Part shown: positions 50,972 through 59,841 of the stretch, piece by piece
How positions within the stretch are numbered: the first letter of the stretch is position 1
Layout: every line of letters begins with the position of its first letter
Assembly: GCA_027064425.1 (NCBI GenBank)
Contig: JAMOPO010000003.1
Span: forward strand, 1 to 64,000
DNA: 64,000 nt
Direction: 5' to 3'
Source of the DNA: Methanobacteriota archaeon
Lineage (GTDB): Archaea; JAADCQ01; Methanopyri; Methanopyrales; Methanopyraceae
Notes under the pieces: generated by a model
The model's input: only the letters and a program-made list of their open reading frames with translations
The model's database searches: none
Told to the model about the DNA's origin: nothing
Program-made: the position numbers and the translations under genes

Positions 50972-52582
50972 GTGACGACGTTGTCCGAGGCCGAGGCCTT
51001 CGAGAGGGCCTGCCGCGAGCTGATCGAAAAAATGCTCTCCGGGGAGATCAAGACGAAGGAGGAGCTGCAGGACGCGAAGCGTGAGGTCTGCCGGAAGTAC
51101 AAGCTGTCGAAGTTCCCGACGGACGCGGACGTGCTGGAGCACGCGACGCCCGAGGAGCGGGAGAAGCTCCGCGAGATCGTGGTGAAGAAGCCCGTGCGGT
51201 CGATCTCGGGCGTGGCCGTGGTCGCCGTGATGGCCAAGCCGTACCCCTGCCCGCACGGGCGCTGCGCGTACTGTCCGGGCGGTCCCGAGCAGGGCGTCCC
51301 GCAGAGCTACACGGGCAAGGAGCCGGCCGGTCGACGGGCTAAGGAGCATGACTTCCACCCGCGCAAGCAGGTGGAGGCCCGGCTGCGTCAGCTCGAGGTC
51401 TCGGGCCACCCAACGGACAAGGTCGAGCTGATCATCATGGGCGGCACGTTCCCGGCCATGCCCCTCTGCTACCAGGAGTGGTTCGTGCGGGAGTGCCTCA
51501 ACGCGCTGACGGGCAAGGACGCGCTCACGATCGAGGAGGCGCAGAAGTACGCGGAGACGTCCGAGCGCCGGCCCGTGGGGATCACGTTCGAGACGCGGCC
51601 GGACTACTGCAAGGAGGAGCACGTGGACCGGATGCTCAAGCTGGGCGCCACGCGCGTCGAGGTAGGTGTTCAGACGATCTACGATTTCATCCTCAAGCGC
51701 GTCGAGCGGGGTCACACGGTCAAGGATACGGTGGAGGCTACCCGGATCCTGAAGGACGCTGGTCTCAAGGTGTGTTACCACGTGATGCCCGGCCTGCCGG
51801 GCTCGAACCCCGAGCGGGACCTCCGAATGTTCAAGCGGCTGTTCAAGGACCCGAGGTTCAAGCCGGACATGCTGAAGATCTACCCGTGCATGGTCTTCGA
51901 GGACACGCCGCTTTACGACATGTGGAAGGAGGGCGAGTACGAACCGTACGACGAGGAGACGGCCGTGAAGGTGATCGCGGAGGCCAAGCGCCGGTACATC
52001 CCGGAGTACTGCCGGATCATGCGCGTGCAGCGGGACATCCCGGCGCACCTGGCCGCGGCCGGGATCCGGAAGACGAACCTGCGGCAGCTCGTCCATGAGT
52101 ACATGGAGGAGCGCGGCTGGGAGTGCCGGTGCATCAGGTGCCGGGAGGCCGGTCACCGGATGCGCGAGGGGGTCGAGGTCGATCCGGAGCGAGCCGAGCT
52201 GCGCATCATCAAGGAGCGGACGTGGCGGGGCGGCGTCGACTACTTCCTGGCCTACGAGGACCCGGAGGCGGACGCGATCCTCGGCTACCTGCGCCTGCGG
52301 AAGCCCACGGAGTACGCGCACCGTCCCGAGATCGACCCGGAGACCGCCATCGTGCGCGAGCTGAAGGTCGTGGGCCCGACGGTCCCGATCGGCGAGCGGG
52401 ACTCGGAGGCGGTGCAGCACCGCGGGCTCGGAGAGCGGCTGATGAAGAAGGCTGAGGAGCTGGCAGAGAGCGAGCTGGACGCGGAGAAGATCATCGTGAT
52501 CAGCGCCATCGGCACCAGGGAGTACTACCGACGGCTGGGCTACGAGCGCGTGGGCCCGTACATGGGCAAGGAGCTCGGCTAG
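50972..52582 (+). CDS. elp3: Elp3, tRNA uridine-34 carboxymethyl-forming enzyme
   Basis: 536 residues from GTG 50972 (TTG 50981 is possible). The N-terminal tRNA-binding region is followed by the radical SAM motif PCPHGRCAYCPGG and ELIIMGGTFPAMP, VEVGVQTIYDFILKRV, CYHVMPGLPGSNPERDL. The C-terminus is a GNAT acetyltransferase domain (VQHRGLGERLMKKAEELA, REYYRRLGYERVGPYM). Archaeal Elp3 alone modifies wobble uridine with acetyl-CoA and SAM. Its tail overlaps the converging Usp gene by four bases. Confidence 0.95.
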   Translation: MTTLSEAEAFERACRELIEKMLSGEIKTKEELQDAKREVCRKYKLSKFPTDADVLEHATPEEREKLREIVVKKPVRSISGVAVVAVMAKPYPCPHGRCAYCPGGPEQGVPQSYTGKEPAGRRAKEHDFHPRKQVEARLRQLEVSGHPTDKVELIIMGGTFPAMPLCYQEWFVRECLNALTGKDALTIEEAQKYAETSERRPVGITFETRPDYCKEEHVDRMLKLGATRVEVGVQTIYDFILKRVERGHTVKDTVEATRILKDAGLKVCYHVMPGLPGSNPERDLRMFKRLFKDPRFKPDMLKIYPCMVFEDTPLYDMWKEGEYEPYDEETAVKVIAEAKRRYIPEYCRIMRVQRDIPAHLAAAGIRKTNLRQLVHEYMEERGWECRCIRCREAGHRMREGVEVDPERAELRIIKERTWRGGVDYFLAYEDPEADAILGYLRLRKPTEYAHRPEIDPETAIVRELKVVGPTVPIGERDSEAVQHRGLGERLMKKAEELAESELDAEKIIVISAIGTREYYRRLGYERVGPYMGKELG

Positions 52583-52968
52583 CCTGGGACCAGGATCACC
52601 GGCACATCCCGCACGCACTCCTCGATCCCACGCCTGAAGGTGATCTTCTCGAACCCCGGCACGTTGCCCACACCGACGACCACCGCGTCGGCACCGACCT
52701 CCTTCGCGTACTCCATCACCGCCTCGGGCCCGTCACCCTCCACCACCTCGAACTTGGCACCGTACTCCTCCCTCACCACCTTCTCCACGAGGCTCGCCTC
52801 CTGCCGCATGAACTCGCGCAGCGCCCGCGCCATGTCCTCGTTCAAGCCCTTGAACGACCTGGAGTCGATCAGGTACACCGCGATCACGTCGTCCGCCCGC
52901 TCCCGGGCGTACTCGAGCGCCCGGAGCGAGGGGTCCGACCCGTCCACTAGGACCACGTAGCGCGCCAT
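52579..52968 (-). CDS. Universal stress protein (UspA family)
   Basis: 129 residues of a single Usp domain: VVLVDGSDPSLRALEYARERADD at the N-terminus and a nucleotide-loop-like GADAVVVGVGNVPGFEKITFRRGIEECVRDVPVILV at the end. The usual G-2X-G-9X-G(S/T) ATP motif is only partly kept (GVGNVPGFEKITFRRG), so ATP binding is uncertain. The start touches the stop of the upstream amidohydrolase gene, so the two are cotranscribed. Confidence 0.88.
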   Translation of the reverse strand: MARYVVLVDGSDPSLRALEYARERADDVIAVYLIDSRSFKGLNEDMARALREFMRQEASLVEKVVREEYGAKFEVVEGDGPEAVMEYAKEVGADAVVVGVGNVPGFEKITFRRGIEECVRDVPVILVPG

Positions 52969-54086
52969 CAGCCGGCGTCCCCCAGCAGCACCTCGATCTC
53001 GGCCAGCTTGATCACCTGGAGCAGGTGGGCGGCCACCCGGTCCACCCCCTCGCCCGCCACCCGCCCCAGGGCCGGGACCCCCTTTAGCCCCACGGCTCTC
53101 AGCCGCTCCCCCTCCCTGAGCACCGGGAGGTCAAAAAATCGAGCCGGCACCACGGTTACGGCCCGCAGGGCGTCGGCGGGCTTCATCCCCAGCCTGAGCC
53201 ACGCGTAGCGGGCCTCCTCCCAGACGTCCGGCTCCAGGCACATCGCGTTGTCGGTCCCGAGGGCGATCCGAAGTCCCCTCAACCGGTCGTAGTCCGGCAC
53301 CCCGAGGTCAAAGTACTCGTTCGAGCGCGGGCAAAGAACCACGAGCGGGTTCAGGTCCCGCAGGAGCTCCTCGTCCCGCTCCGTCAGGATCACGCAGTGG
53401 ACAACGCCCTCCGGCTCCAGCAACTCCACCGCCCGCTCCAGCTCCGTCACCCCGTACCTCCGGACGCACTCCCGGACCGACCGCCAGCTTTCATTAACGT
53501 GGACAAACACCCGGAGCCCGGAGTCCCGGATGGCCTCCAGGACCTCCTCCGGCAGATGGACGTCCGGCACGCCCACGAACTCCGTGAAGTCTCGCAGCCG
53601 GCGCAGGTCTTCCTCCACCAGGTTCGGGTCCGAGAGATCCCTCGGTCTACCCATGGGCACGTACTCTGGAAAGCCGACCCGGTCCGCCGCGCCCACGCCC
53701 AGCTCGACACCCTCCGGACCACCCTCCCGAAAGTCCGCCACGCCGGGGCAGCCAAGGTGCAGTGAAGTCTCGAGGAACTCCCTGATCGCGGCTTCGAGCT
53801 CCCCTTCGCCCGCCTCGCGAAGTAGCCGGTGCTTCAGCCCGTCCCGGGGCGCCACCACGCGCTCCAGGGGCATCCCGAGGCCCGCGTGCCGGAAGGCCCA
53901 GTCCGCCGCGTGAACGTGAGCGTTGAACGGGGCGGGGAGGAGGACGTCGTAGCGGCGTGCGCCACGCTCGCGCCCCTCCTCCACCCGACGCACCACGCCG
54001 TTCCGAACCTCAACGGTCACCGGCGAGTAGGGCTCCAGGTCCTCTCCCAGCAGCCCGAGGTCCGCGGTGATCACGCCGTCACTCAC
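52968..54086 (-). CDS. Amidohydrolase-superfamily metal-dependent hydrolase
   Basis: 372 residues from GTG 54086, which overlaps the MazG-like stop as GTGA; the frame extends to 54116. Metal motif FNAHVHAADW (HxH), a later FVHVNESW and HCVIL with candidate histidines, and GTDNAMC with the catalytic aspartate. The pattern is closest to the cytosine deaminase/chlorohydrolase branch acting on cyclic amines or nucleobases. The substrate is unknown; the upstream pyrophosphohydrolase may point to a nucleotide-salvage link. Confidence 0.8.
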   Translation of the reverse strand: MSDGVITADLGLLGEDLEPYSPVTVEVRNGVVRRVEEGRERGARRYDVLLPAPFNAHVHAADWAFRHAGLGMPLERVVAPRDGLKHRLLREAGEGELEAAIREFLETSLHLGCPGVADFREGGPEGVELGVGAADRVGFPEYVPMGRPRDLSDPNLVEEDLRRLRDFTEFVGVPDVHLPEEVLEAIRDSGLRVFVHVNESWRSVRECVRRYGVTELERAVELLEPEGVVHCVILTERDEELLRDLNPLVVLCPRSNEYFDLGVPDYDRLRGLRIALGTDNAMCLEPDVWEEARYAWLRLGMKPADALRAVTVVPARFFDLPVLREGERLRAVGLKGVPALGRVAGEGVDRVAAHLLQVIKLAEIEVLLGDAG

Positions 54087-54370
54087 TCGCCGCACTGGCA
54101 CGGCTTCTGCCCGCACTTAGGGCACTTCCCCGGGTACTTCTCCCTCAGCAGCTCCTCCACATCCACGCCGACCACGTTGGCCAGGGAGAACGCCCAGGCG
54201 ATGACGTCGGCCAACTCCTCCCGAATGCTCTCCTCGTCGCCCCTGCGCACGGCCTCGGCCAGCTCTCCGACCTCCTCGACCAGCCAGAGCAGGGTCCCCT
54301 CCGGCCCCCGCTCCCGATCCTTTTCGCCGTAAATCTCGTCCATCAGCCGCTGGAACTCGGAGATCCTCAT
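54083..54370 (-). CDS. MazG-like nucleotide pyrophosphohydrolase with C-terminal zinc knuckle
   Basis: 95 residues. MazG metal-binding helices LLWLVEEVGELAEAVRRGD and IREELADVIAWAFSLAN (ExxE...ExxD) fill the protein. A short tail, CPKCGQKPCQC, adds a zinc-knuckle. Such proteins hydrolyse non-canonical or damaged NTPs, or dCTP. It overlaps both neighbours by four bases, so it is part of a minus-strand operon from the MurD-like gene to Usp. Confidence 0.88.
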   Translation of the reverse strand: MRISEFQRLMDEIYGEKDRERGPEGTLLWLVEEVGELAEAVRRGDEESIREELADVIAWAFSLANVVGVDVEELLREKYPGKCPKCGQKPCQCGE

Positions 54371-55914
54371 GCCTTCTTCACCCGCCCGTACCCGCCGCCT
54401 CCGGCCGTTTTCACGATGAGCATGTCGCCGGGCTCCAGCACGGTCGAGTCCTTGGGCCCGAGCCGCTCGACCGAGCCGTCCGAGCGCTCCACCAAGTACT
54501 CAGCGGGCTTGCCCGGTTCCCCACCCGCGGCCCCGCGGGGCCCCTTCTCAACCCTGTCACCGAGCACCGTCACCCGGCACCGCTTCAGCGCCAGGTAGCG
54601 CCGGACGATCCCGTCACCACCCCGGCGCCGGCCGGCGCCCCCGCTCCCGCGGCGCACGGTGTATTCCATGATCCTGATCGGATACTCCCGCTCCACGTGC
54701 TCGACGGGCGTGTTGGCCGTGTTGGTCATGTACACGTGCACGGCGCTCTCCCCGTCCCGCTCCGGAGAGGCGCCGGCCCCGCCCCCGATCGTCTCGTAAT
54801 AAGCAAAGTCCGGGCCGCCGATCGCCACGTTGTTCATCGACCCGTGCGAGTGGGCAGGGAGGTCCGGGACGGCCCGCCTCAGCGCGTCCAGCACCGCGTC
54901 CACGATGCGCTGAGACGTCTCCACGTTACCCGCGCAGACGGGGGCCGGAGGGCGCGGGTTGACCACGGTCCCCTCCGGAGCCTTGACGTGGATGGGCCGG
55001 TACGCGCCCTCCGACGCGGGTGTCTCCGGGTCAAGCACCGCTTTGAGCACGAAGAACACCGCCGAGTGGGTCACCGGCAGCGGGGCGTTAACGGGCCCGT
55101 CCGCCTGCTCGCTCGTCCCGGAGAAGTCCACGGTGATCTCGTCGCCCTCGACGGTGACGGTCACCTGGATCCAGATCTCGTCCTCCGACACCCCGTCTCC
55201 CTCCAGCCGGTCCCCGCCCCGATACTTGCCGTCCGGTAGCCCCTCAATGGCCCGCCTCATGCGCCGCTCAGCGTACTCCTTCGCCCACTCGCAGGCCTCG
55301 CGGAACGCCTCAAGCCCGTGCTCCTCGATCAGCTCCTCAACCCGCTCGCACCCACGGAACGCGGCGGAGAGCTGCGCCATCAGGTCGTACCGACGCTCCC
55401 GACCCCCGCGAGAGTTGGCCTCGACCAGCCGGAGGATCTCCTCCCGGGGCTCCCCGCCCTCGGCCACCCGGACCGGTGGAATTCGCAACCCCTCCGAGTA
55501 CACGTCCTCCGCATCGTGCGGCATGCTTCCCGGGACCTTCCCACCCACGTCGGCGTGGTGCGCCCGGACGGCCGTGAACCCAACCAGCTCGTCCTCGTGG
55601 AAGATCGGGGCGATGACGGTGAGGTCGGGCAGGTGCGTGCCGCCGCGATACGGGTCGTTCAGGAGGAACGCGTCCCCGGGCTCCATTTCACCCCGGTCGA
55701 ACTCCTCTAGCACCGCCCGGACGGCCCAGCGCATGGAGCCCAGGTGCACCGGGATGTGCTCCGCCTGGGCGACGAGCTCACCGGACGCGTCGTACACGGC
55801 GCAGGAGAAGTCCTCCCGCTCCCGAATGTTGGGAGAGAACGCGCTCCGCTTCAGGTGCGCCCCCATCTCCTCGCACACGTAGATCAGACCCTGTCGAACC
55901 ACCTCACGCTTCAA
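54367..55914 (-). CDS. hyuB: Hydantoinase B / oxoprolinase beta-type subunit (HyuB)
   Basis: 515 residues from TTG 55914, overlapping the stop of the MurD-like gene. Characteristic blocks: CEEMGAHLKRSAFSPNIREREDFSCAV, GDAFLLNDPYRGGTHLPD, VRAHHADVGGKVPGSMP, DFSGTSEQADGPVNAP, HSHGSMNNVAIGG and TVRRGSGGAGRRRGGDGIVRRY. HyuB works with HyuA in ATP-dependent opening of hydantoin- or oxoproline-type rings, or in acetone carboxylase-like complexes. No hyuA is in the window. Confidence 0.92.
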   Translation of the reverse strand: MKREVVRQGLIYVCEEMGAHLKRSAFSPNIREREDFSCAVYDASGELVAQAEHIPVHLGSMRWAVRAVLEEFDRGEMEPGDAFLLNDPYRGGTHLPDLTVIAPIFHEDELVGFTAVRAHHADVGGKVPGSMPHDAEDVYSEGLRIPPVRVAEGGEPREEILRLVEANSRGGRERRYDLMAQLSAAFRGCERVEELIEEHGLEAFREACEWAKEYAERRMRRAIEGLPDGKYRGGDRLEGDGVSEDEIWIQVTVTVEGDEITVDFSGTSEQADGPVNAPLPVTHSAVFFVLKAVLDPETPASEGAYRPIHVKAPEGTVVNPRPPAPVCAGNVETSQRIVDAVLDALRRAVPDLPAHSHGSMNNVAIGGPDFAYYETIGGGAGASPERDGESAVHVYMTNTANTPVEHVEREYPIRIMEYTVRRGSGGAGRRRGGDGIVRRYLALKRCRVTVLGDRVEKGPRGAAGGEPGKPAEYLVERSDGSVERLGPKDSTVLEPGDMLIVKTAGGGGYGRVKKA

Positions 55915-57314
55915 CCCTCCTCCCCCAGCACCGAGGATACTCCGCGGAGGAACGCCCGGCGCACGCGCTCGTAGGCGTTCACCACGCCGGGCCCAACGTG
56001 CAGCAGGACGTCCCCCTCCCGGGAGCGCTCGGCGATCTCCCGGGCCGCCTCCTCGACGGACCTCACCGCGATCCCCTCGCAGCCGGACTCCTCCGCCCCC
56101 TCTACCACCTCCCGGGCCGCGTCCATGTCGAGCCGCTCCAGCGTCTCGTTGTAGCCGCTCGCCGCTACGAAGTCCGCGTACTCACCCACGATCCGTCCGA
56201 ACTCCAGCTTATCCCGCTCGGTCACCGTGTCCGGGTTGTCCACGCTCACGAGGAGGCGACCGCCGCGCTCCTCCGCCAGCTCTCGGAACGGGGGCAGGCT
56301 GGCCTCCAGCCCCTCAGGATTGTGGGCGGCATCGATGTACGCGGCCCGGCCCGAGAAGTCACCCAGCGACTCCATCCGGCCGGGTACACCGTCGAACGTC
56401 GCGAGCCCTTCCTCCACACCCTCCGGGTCCGCGCCGAACTCCAGGCAGGCCGCGACGGCCCCGGTGCAGTTCTCGACGTAGTACCCCAGCAGCCGGAACT
56501 CCGCCTCCACCCGGTGCTCCGGCCCCTCCACCACGAGGCGCGAGTCCTCGCGGCGCCCGAGGTAGTCGGCCTCCCCGGTCCGGACGGAGTACCACACGGC
56601 CTCGTCCAGGCGCTCACGCAGCTCCCGGCAGTCGTACCCAGCCACGAGCGTCTCGCTCATGTCCACGATCGTGAGCTTCCGCCGGACGTAGCGCTCGAAC
56701 GAGCCCCCGAACTCGTCCAGGTGCTCGGGAGAGACGTTGGTCAGCACACCCACGTCGAGCCGGATGCCCGACGCGAGCCGGATCGTCCCGTGCGGCAGCT
56801 CCACGACCGCGAGGTCGTGGCCCTCGATCTCCCCGGTCACGACCCCCTCCACGATGGCCTCGATCACCAGGTGCCGGTCCAGGGAGGAGCACCGCCAGAC
56901 GTCGTACCCGCACGCCTCCAGCAGGTGCGCGATCGCCCAGGTCGTGGTCGTCTTCCCGTTCGTGCCCGTTACCCCGATGGCCGGGACCGGAAAGAGGTCG
57001 CCCAGTATCTCCGCCACGTCCCGGACCGTAACGCGCTCGGGCACCCGCTCCGCGAGCCTCCTCCCCTCCGCATCCTCCGGGATCGCGGGCGAGACGAAGG
57101 CCGCGTCCGCGGACTCGAACAGCTCCGGGTCGTGCCCGCCCAGAACCACCTCCACGCCCTCGCGCTCCAGCGTCTCGAGGTACTCGCGCTCCTCGGAGGT
57201 GAACTCGTCCTCCTCCTTGACGTCGTTGAGCACGACCTCGTACCCGACGTGGTTCAGCAGCCGGGCGACGGAGCGTCCCGCGCTCCCCGCGCCGACAACT
57301 ATAACCCGAGTCAA
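55911..57314 (-). CDS. MurD-like Mur ligase, probable cell-wall peptide or cofactor ligase
   Basis: 467 residues. N-terminal Rossmann domain VIVVGAGSAGRSVARLLNHVGYEVVLND as in MurD, P-loop GVTGTNGKTTTTWAIAHLLEACG, central NVSPEHLDEFGGSFERYVRRK and C-terminal AAYIDAAHNPEGLEASL. In a pseudomurein-walled methanogen it probably adds an amino acid to a pseudomurein precursor. A role like CfbE (coenzyme F430 synthase, also Mur-like) was considered, but the MurD-type N-terminus argues against it. First gene of the operon leading to HyuB. Confidence 0.82.
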   Translation of the reverse strand: MTRVIVVGAGSAGRSVARLLNHVGYEVVLNDVKEEDEFTSEEREYLETLEREGVEVVLGGHDPELFESADAAFVSPAIPEDAEGRRLAERVPERVTVRDVAEILGDLFPVPAIGVTGTNGKTTTTWAIAHLLEACGYDVWRCSSLDRHLVIEAIVEGVVTGEIEGHDLAVVELPHGTIRLASGIRLDVGVLTNVSPEHLDEFGGSFERYVRRKLTIVDMSETLVAGYDCRELRERLDEAVWYSVRTGEADYLGRREDSRLVVEGPEHRVEAEFRLLGYYVENCTGAVAACLEFGADPEGVEEGLATFDGVPGRMESLGDFSGRAAYIDAAHNPEGLEASLPPFRELAEERGGRLLVSVDNPDTVTERDKLEFGRIVGEYADFVAASGYNETLERLDMDAAREVVEGAEESGCEGIAVRSVEEAAREIAERSREGDVLLHVGPGVVNAYERVRRAFLRGVSSVLGEEG

Positions 57315-57343
57315 ACCCCGGCCCCCTCGGGCGGGGAGGTGCC

Positions 57344-58162
57344 TTGACCGCCGAGACCCGCCGCCTCACCTTAAACGCTGCCGCCGGGCCCGTGGAAGGC
57401 TACCTCTGCCGCGTTCACGCCTCGGACGGGAACTACGGCACCGGGTTCGGGTACGACCCCACCACCGCGCATGAGATGGCCATTCTGGACGCCGAGGCCC
57501 GCTCCGAGGGCCTCCCCCTCGTCGAGGTGCTCGGGGGCGAGGCGGGCACCGTTCAGTCCGCCTTCCGGGTCCACGACCGGAGCAAGCACGGGGGGCTCCG
57601 GGAGGCGCGCGGGGTGCTCTCCGAGGGTTACACGATGATCCGCGTCCCCGCCGAGTCCGCCGGGATCGCCTCGATCTCCTCGCTGGACTTCGAGACCATC
57701 CTCCTGGACTTCGACGAGCGGCCCAGCGAGCGCGCCCTCGAGGAGGTTCGCATGGTCACGGACGCCGAGATCGTCGTGATCGCGCCCCGAGAGTTCGATG
57801 CGGACGTTCCGGTGTACGTGAAGGTGACCTCGGAGGAGGAGCTGCACGCGCTGGAGGAGGCCGACGGCGTCGCCCTCAGCGTCCAGCGCGTCGGCTTCCT
57901 GGACACCGTGATCCTGGGCAGGAAGGCCCGCGAGCAGGGGCTGGACGTCGCCATCCTGACCGAGGTGGAGAGCGCGATCTCCGTGAAGGCGGCCGCCCAC
58001 ATCGCCGGGGCGCTGGGGGCCGAGATCTGCGACCTGTCCGGCCACCTGCCGCTGTACGAGGACCTAGAGTCGCTCGGGTACGCCCCGGAGATCGAGCTGA
58101 CCGGACCGGGGCGCGAGGTCCGGGTGCACCACGACCCGTACGAGCTCGCGGAGGCCCCCTAA
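57344..58162 (+). CDS. Short enolase-superfamily-like protein
   Basis: 272 residues from TTG 57344, divergent from the MurD-like gene. The opening AAAGPVEGYLCRVHASDGNYGTGFGYDPTTAHEMAILDAEARSEGLPLVEVLGG and the closing ILTEVESAISVKAAAHIAGALGAEICDLSGHLPLYED match the ends of mandelate racemase/muconate-type enzymes, which are usually about 370 residues. The barrel region is shortened and the catalytic Lys and metal-binding Asp/Glu/Glu set cannot be recognised. It may be inactive or repurposed. A palindrome follows the stop. Confidence 0.65.
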   Translation: MTAETRRLTLNAAAGPVEGYLCRVHASDGNYGTGFGYDPTTAHEMAILDAEARSEGLPLVEVLGGEAGTVQSAFRVHDRSKHGGLREARGVLSEGYTMIRVPAESAGIASISSLDFETILLDFDERPSERALEEVRMVTDAEIVVIAPREFDADVPVYVKVTSEEELHALEEADGVALSVQRVGFLDTVILGRKAREQGLDVAILTEVESAISVKAAAHIAGALGAEICDLSGHLPLYEDLESLGYAPEIELTGPGREVRVHHDPYELAEAP

Positions 58163-58175
58163 CGCCCCGGCCAGT

Positions 58176-58196
58176 TCGTTATCAACCCCGTAACGA
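58176..58196. repeat. Dispersed palindrome copy 5, between converging genes
   Basis: TCGTTA (58176-58181) and TAACGA (58191-58196), same 21-nt geometry as the other copies, 13 bases after the enolase-like stop and about 25 before the end of the converging exported-protein gene. It is the only noncoding sequence between them. Confidence 0.6.
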
Positions 58197-58220
58197 TTGC
58201 GCGGGGGCGGGTGGGGGGCG

Positions 58221-59693
58221 TTACCGCCGCCGGAGGGCCGGGAGCAGCACCGCGACCAGCGCCAGCGCTGGGAACACCGGCGCCCGCTTCCTCGCCGCGA
58301 GCCCCTTCAGCGTCTCGTACTCGTGCACCCACTCCGGCAGCTTCAGCGACAAATAGTTCGCGATCACCCGGGCCACCTTCTCGACCGCCCCGGGCGCGTC
58401 CAGCAGGCCCCGCCGGACGTAGATGACGTACATGTCACCCGGCGTGTCCAGCTTGTCCGCCGGCAGCCGGTAGATCCGGGTGTTGATGTACACGACCTTT
58501 CGGTGCTCCTTGCCGTCCTGCACGTACGTGTACTTCTCCACCGCCGCCTTCGTCTCCGCGACGAGCTCCCCGGCGAAGTGCCTCAGAATGGCCTCCGGGA
58601 AGTCGTACACGTCGGGCTCGCTGCCCTCGGGCCCCTTCTCCGGGTTACCCTCGAACAGCTTCCGGTCCGTGATCCCCGTCACCGTCAGATAGGGGAACGC
58701 GATGACGTACCGGACGCCCTGGCTGTACAGGTCCTGCATCAGCTTCTTGAACTGCTCGTATCGGATCTCCCAGCGCGACCTCTCCCACTTCTCCGGCCCG
58801 ATCTCCGGGTTCTGGAAGGCGAAGTAGTATGCCTTACCGTGCCTGATGAACGGATTCTTCAGCGCCCAGTCCACCTCGCCCACCGGGATCTTCACGCCCA
58901 GCAGTTCACCGAGCCGCTCCGCCACGCCCCGGAGCGCGTACATGATGTTCGCCTTGTAATCGTCCCAGAACCCGATCCTCAGCGTGCCGAACGCGATCTC
59001 CAGCAGGCCCACCTCCTCCCTGTGCTGCCTCAGGAAGTCCAGCAGGTTCGAGCAACCCTTGAACGGGTCGCCCGGCTCGCCCCGCTGGTTGGGTCCTACC
59101 AGCGGCTTCTGCAGCTCGACCTTGACGTTCTCGAACAGCAGCTCCGGCACGATCCCCAGGCCGTCCTGCCGGTCCCAGGACGTGATACCGAACTGCTCGT
59201 ACACGAATGCGTACTGCGGCACCTTCTCCTCCTCCACCAGGACCTTCTCGATCAGCTCCGGGATCTCGATGCCCTGGTGACCACCGCCCCGGTCCAGGAA
59301 CGCCGGAAGGATCACGACCAGTCCCTTCCTACCGCGGTCCGTGAACCTAGCGGCCTGGCGCAGGGCGTACCCCATCTCCGTCTCCAACGACTCCTCCTCC
59401 ATCGTCACCGTCTCCTGATGGATCACGTACGTCTTACCGCCCTCCAGCGAGACCCTGGTTACGCCCTCCGTCTCGAACTCGCCCGGGTACACTCGGATCT
59501 CGTAGGCCTCACCGAGCGTCACCGACAGGTGCTCCTGCACCTTCTCCGGCAGCTCGTGCGCTTTGTACACCCAGTGCGGGTCGTAGCTACCGTGGTACGG
59601 CAGCACCACCGCGATCCGTAGCTTCTCCTCGTCCGCCAGCGCCGGGCCCGACAGCGCCAACAGGGCCGCGAGCAGCGCGATCACGCTCCTCAT
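58221..59693 (-). CDS. Exported, anchored CbiX-like (class II chelatase) protein
   Basis: 490 residues: signal peptide (RSVIALLAALLALSGPALA), mature domain and C-terminal anchor ARKRAPVFPALALVAVLLPALRRR. The mature start LRIAVVLPYHGSYDPHWVYKAHELPEKV contains an HGSxDPHW element, and GLVVILPAFLDRGGGHQGIEIPELIEKVL follows about 110 residues on. These two resemble the HGS...R and PxFLxxGxHxxxDIP metal-binding histidine motifs of CbiX/SirB cobalt/iron chelatases. A later half without a clear match may be a second diverged domain. It is inferred to handle metal or tetrapyrrole outside the membrane. Promoter and operator candidates lie upstream. Confidence 0.65.
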   Translation of the reverse strand: MRSVIALLAALLALSGPALADEEKLRIAVVLPYHGSYDPHWVYKAHELPEKVQEHLSVTLGEAYEIRVYPGEFETEGVTRVSLEGGKTYVIHQETVTMEEESLETEMGYALRQAARFTDRGRKGLVVILPAFLDRGGGHQGIEIPELIEKVLVEEEKVPQYAFVYEQFGITSWDRQDGLGIVPELLFENVKVELQKPLVGPNQRGEPGDPFKGCSNLLDFLRQHREEVGLLEIAFGTLRIGFWDDYKANIMYALRGVAERLGELLGVKIPVGEVDWALKNPFIRHGKAYYFAFQNPEIGPEKWERSRWEIRYEQFKKLMQDLYSQGVRYVIAFPYLTVTGITDRKLFEGNPEKGPEGSEPDVYDFPEAILRHFAGELVAETKAAVEKYTYVQDGKEHRKVVYINTRIYRLPADKLDTPGDMYVIYVRRGLLDAPGAVEKVARVIANYLSLKLPEWVHEYETLKGLAARKRAPVFPALALVAVLLPALRRR

Positions 59694-59725
59694 CGTACGA
59701 CCCCCACGGTCGGCCCTTCAGAAGC

Positions 59726-59736
59726 TAATAAAAGGT
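59726..59736 (-). promoter_or_regulatory. TATA box of the CbiX-like gene
   Basis: CCTTTTATTAG on the minus strand, centred near 59731, predicts transcription starting about 10 nt before the ATG at 59693. A 16-bp palindrome lies just upstream of it. Confidence 0.55.
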
Positions 59737-59742
59737 TTAGCA

Positions 59743-59764
59743 TTGGTTCACCGCGGTGAACTAA
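59743..59764. promoter_or_regulatory. Palindromic operator candidate upstream of the CbiX-like gene
   Basis: GTTCACCGCGGTGAAC (59746-59761) is a perfect 16-bp palindrome, extended on each side to 22 bp with one mismatch. It sits about 10-30 bp upstream of the TATA box, where archaeal activators or repressors often bind. A metal- or cofactor-responsive regulator would suit the chelatase-like gene, but the factor is unknown. Confidence 0.5.
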
Positions 59765-59773
59765 CGTCAACGC

Positions 59774-59794
59774 CATTTTAGCAACACTAAAGAA
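59774..59794 (-). terminator. Small hairpin after the toroid-protein gene
   Basis: TTTAG and CTAAA around a short loop in an AT-rich patch downstream of the 59.8-61.3 kb gene on the minus strand. It may be a 3'-end signal separating that gene from the CbiX-like one. Confidence 0.25.
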
Positions 59795-59841
59795 AATCTG
59801 AGTAAGTTGGGAAGAAGCAGCGGGCCCGGCCGGCGCCGGCA

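Noticed and set aside
50954-52618. Long minus-strand frame (part of a 729-codon frame) antisense to elp3
   Set aside because: Only its last 174 codons look like a protein (HELGH protease); the rest is Leu/Arg/His-rich antisense sequence of elp3 with no domain.
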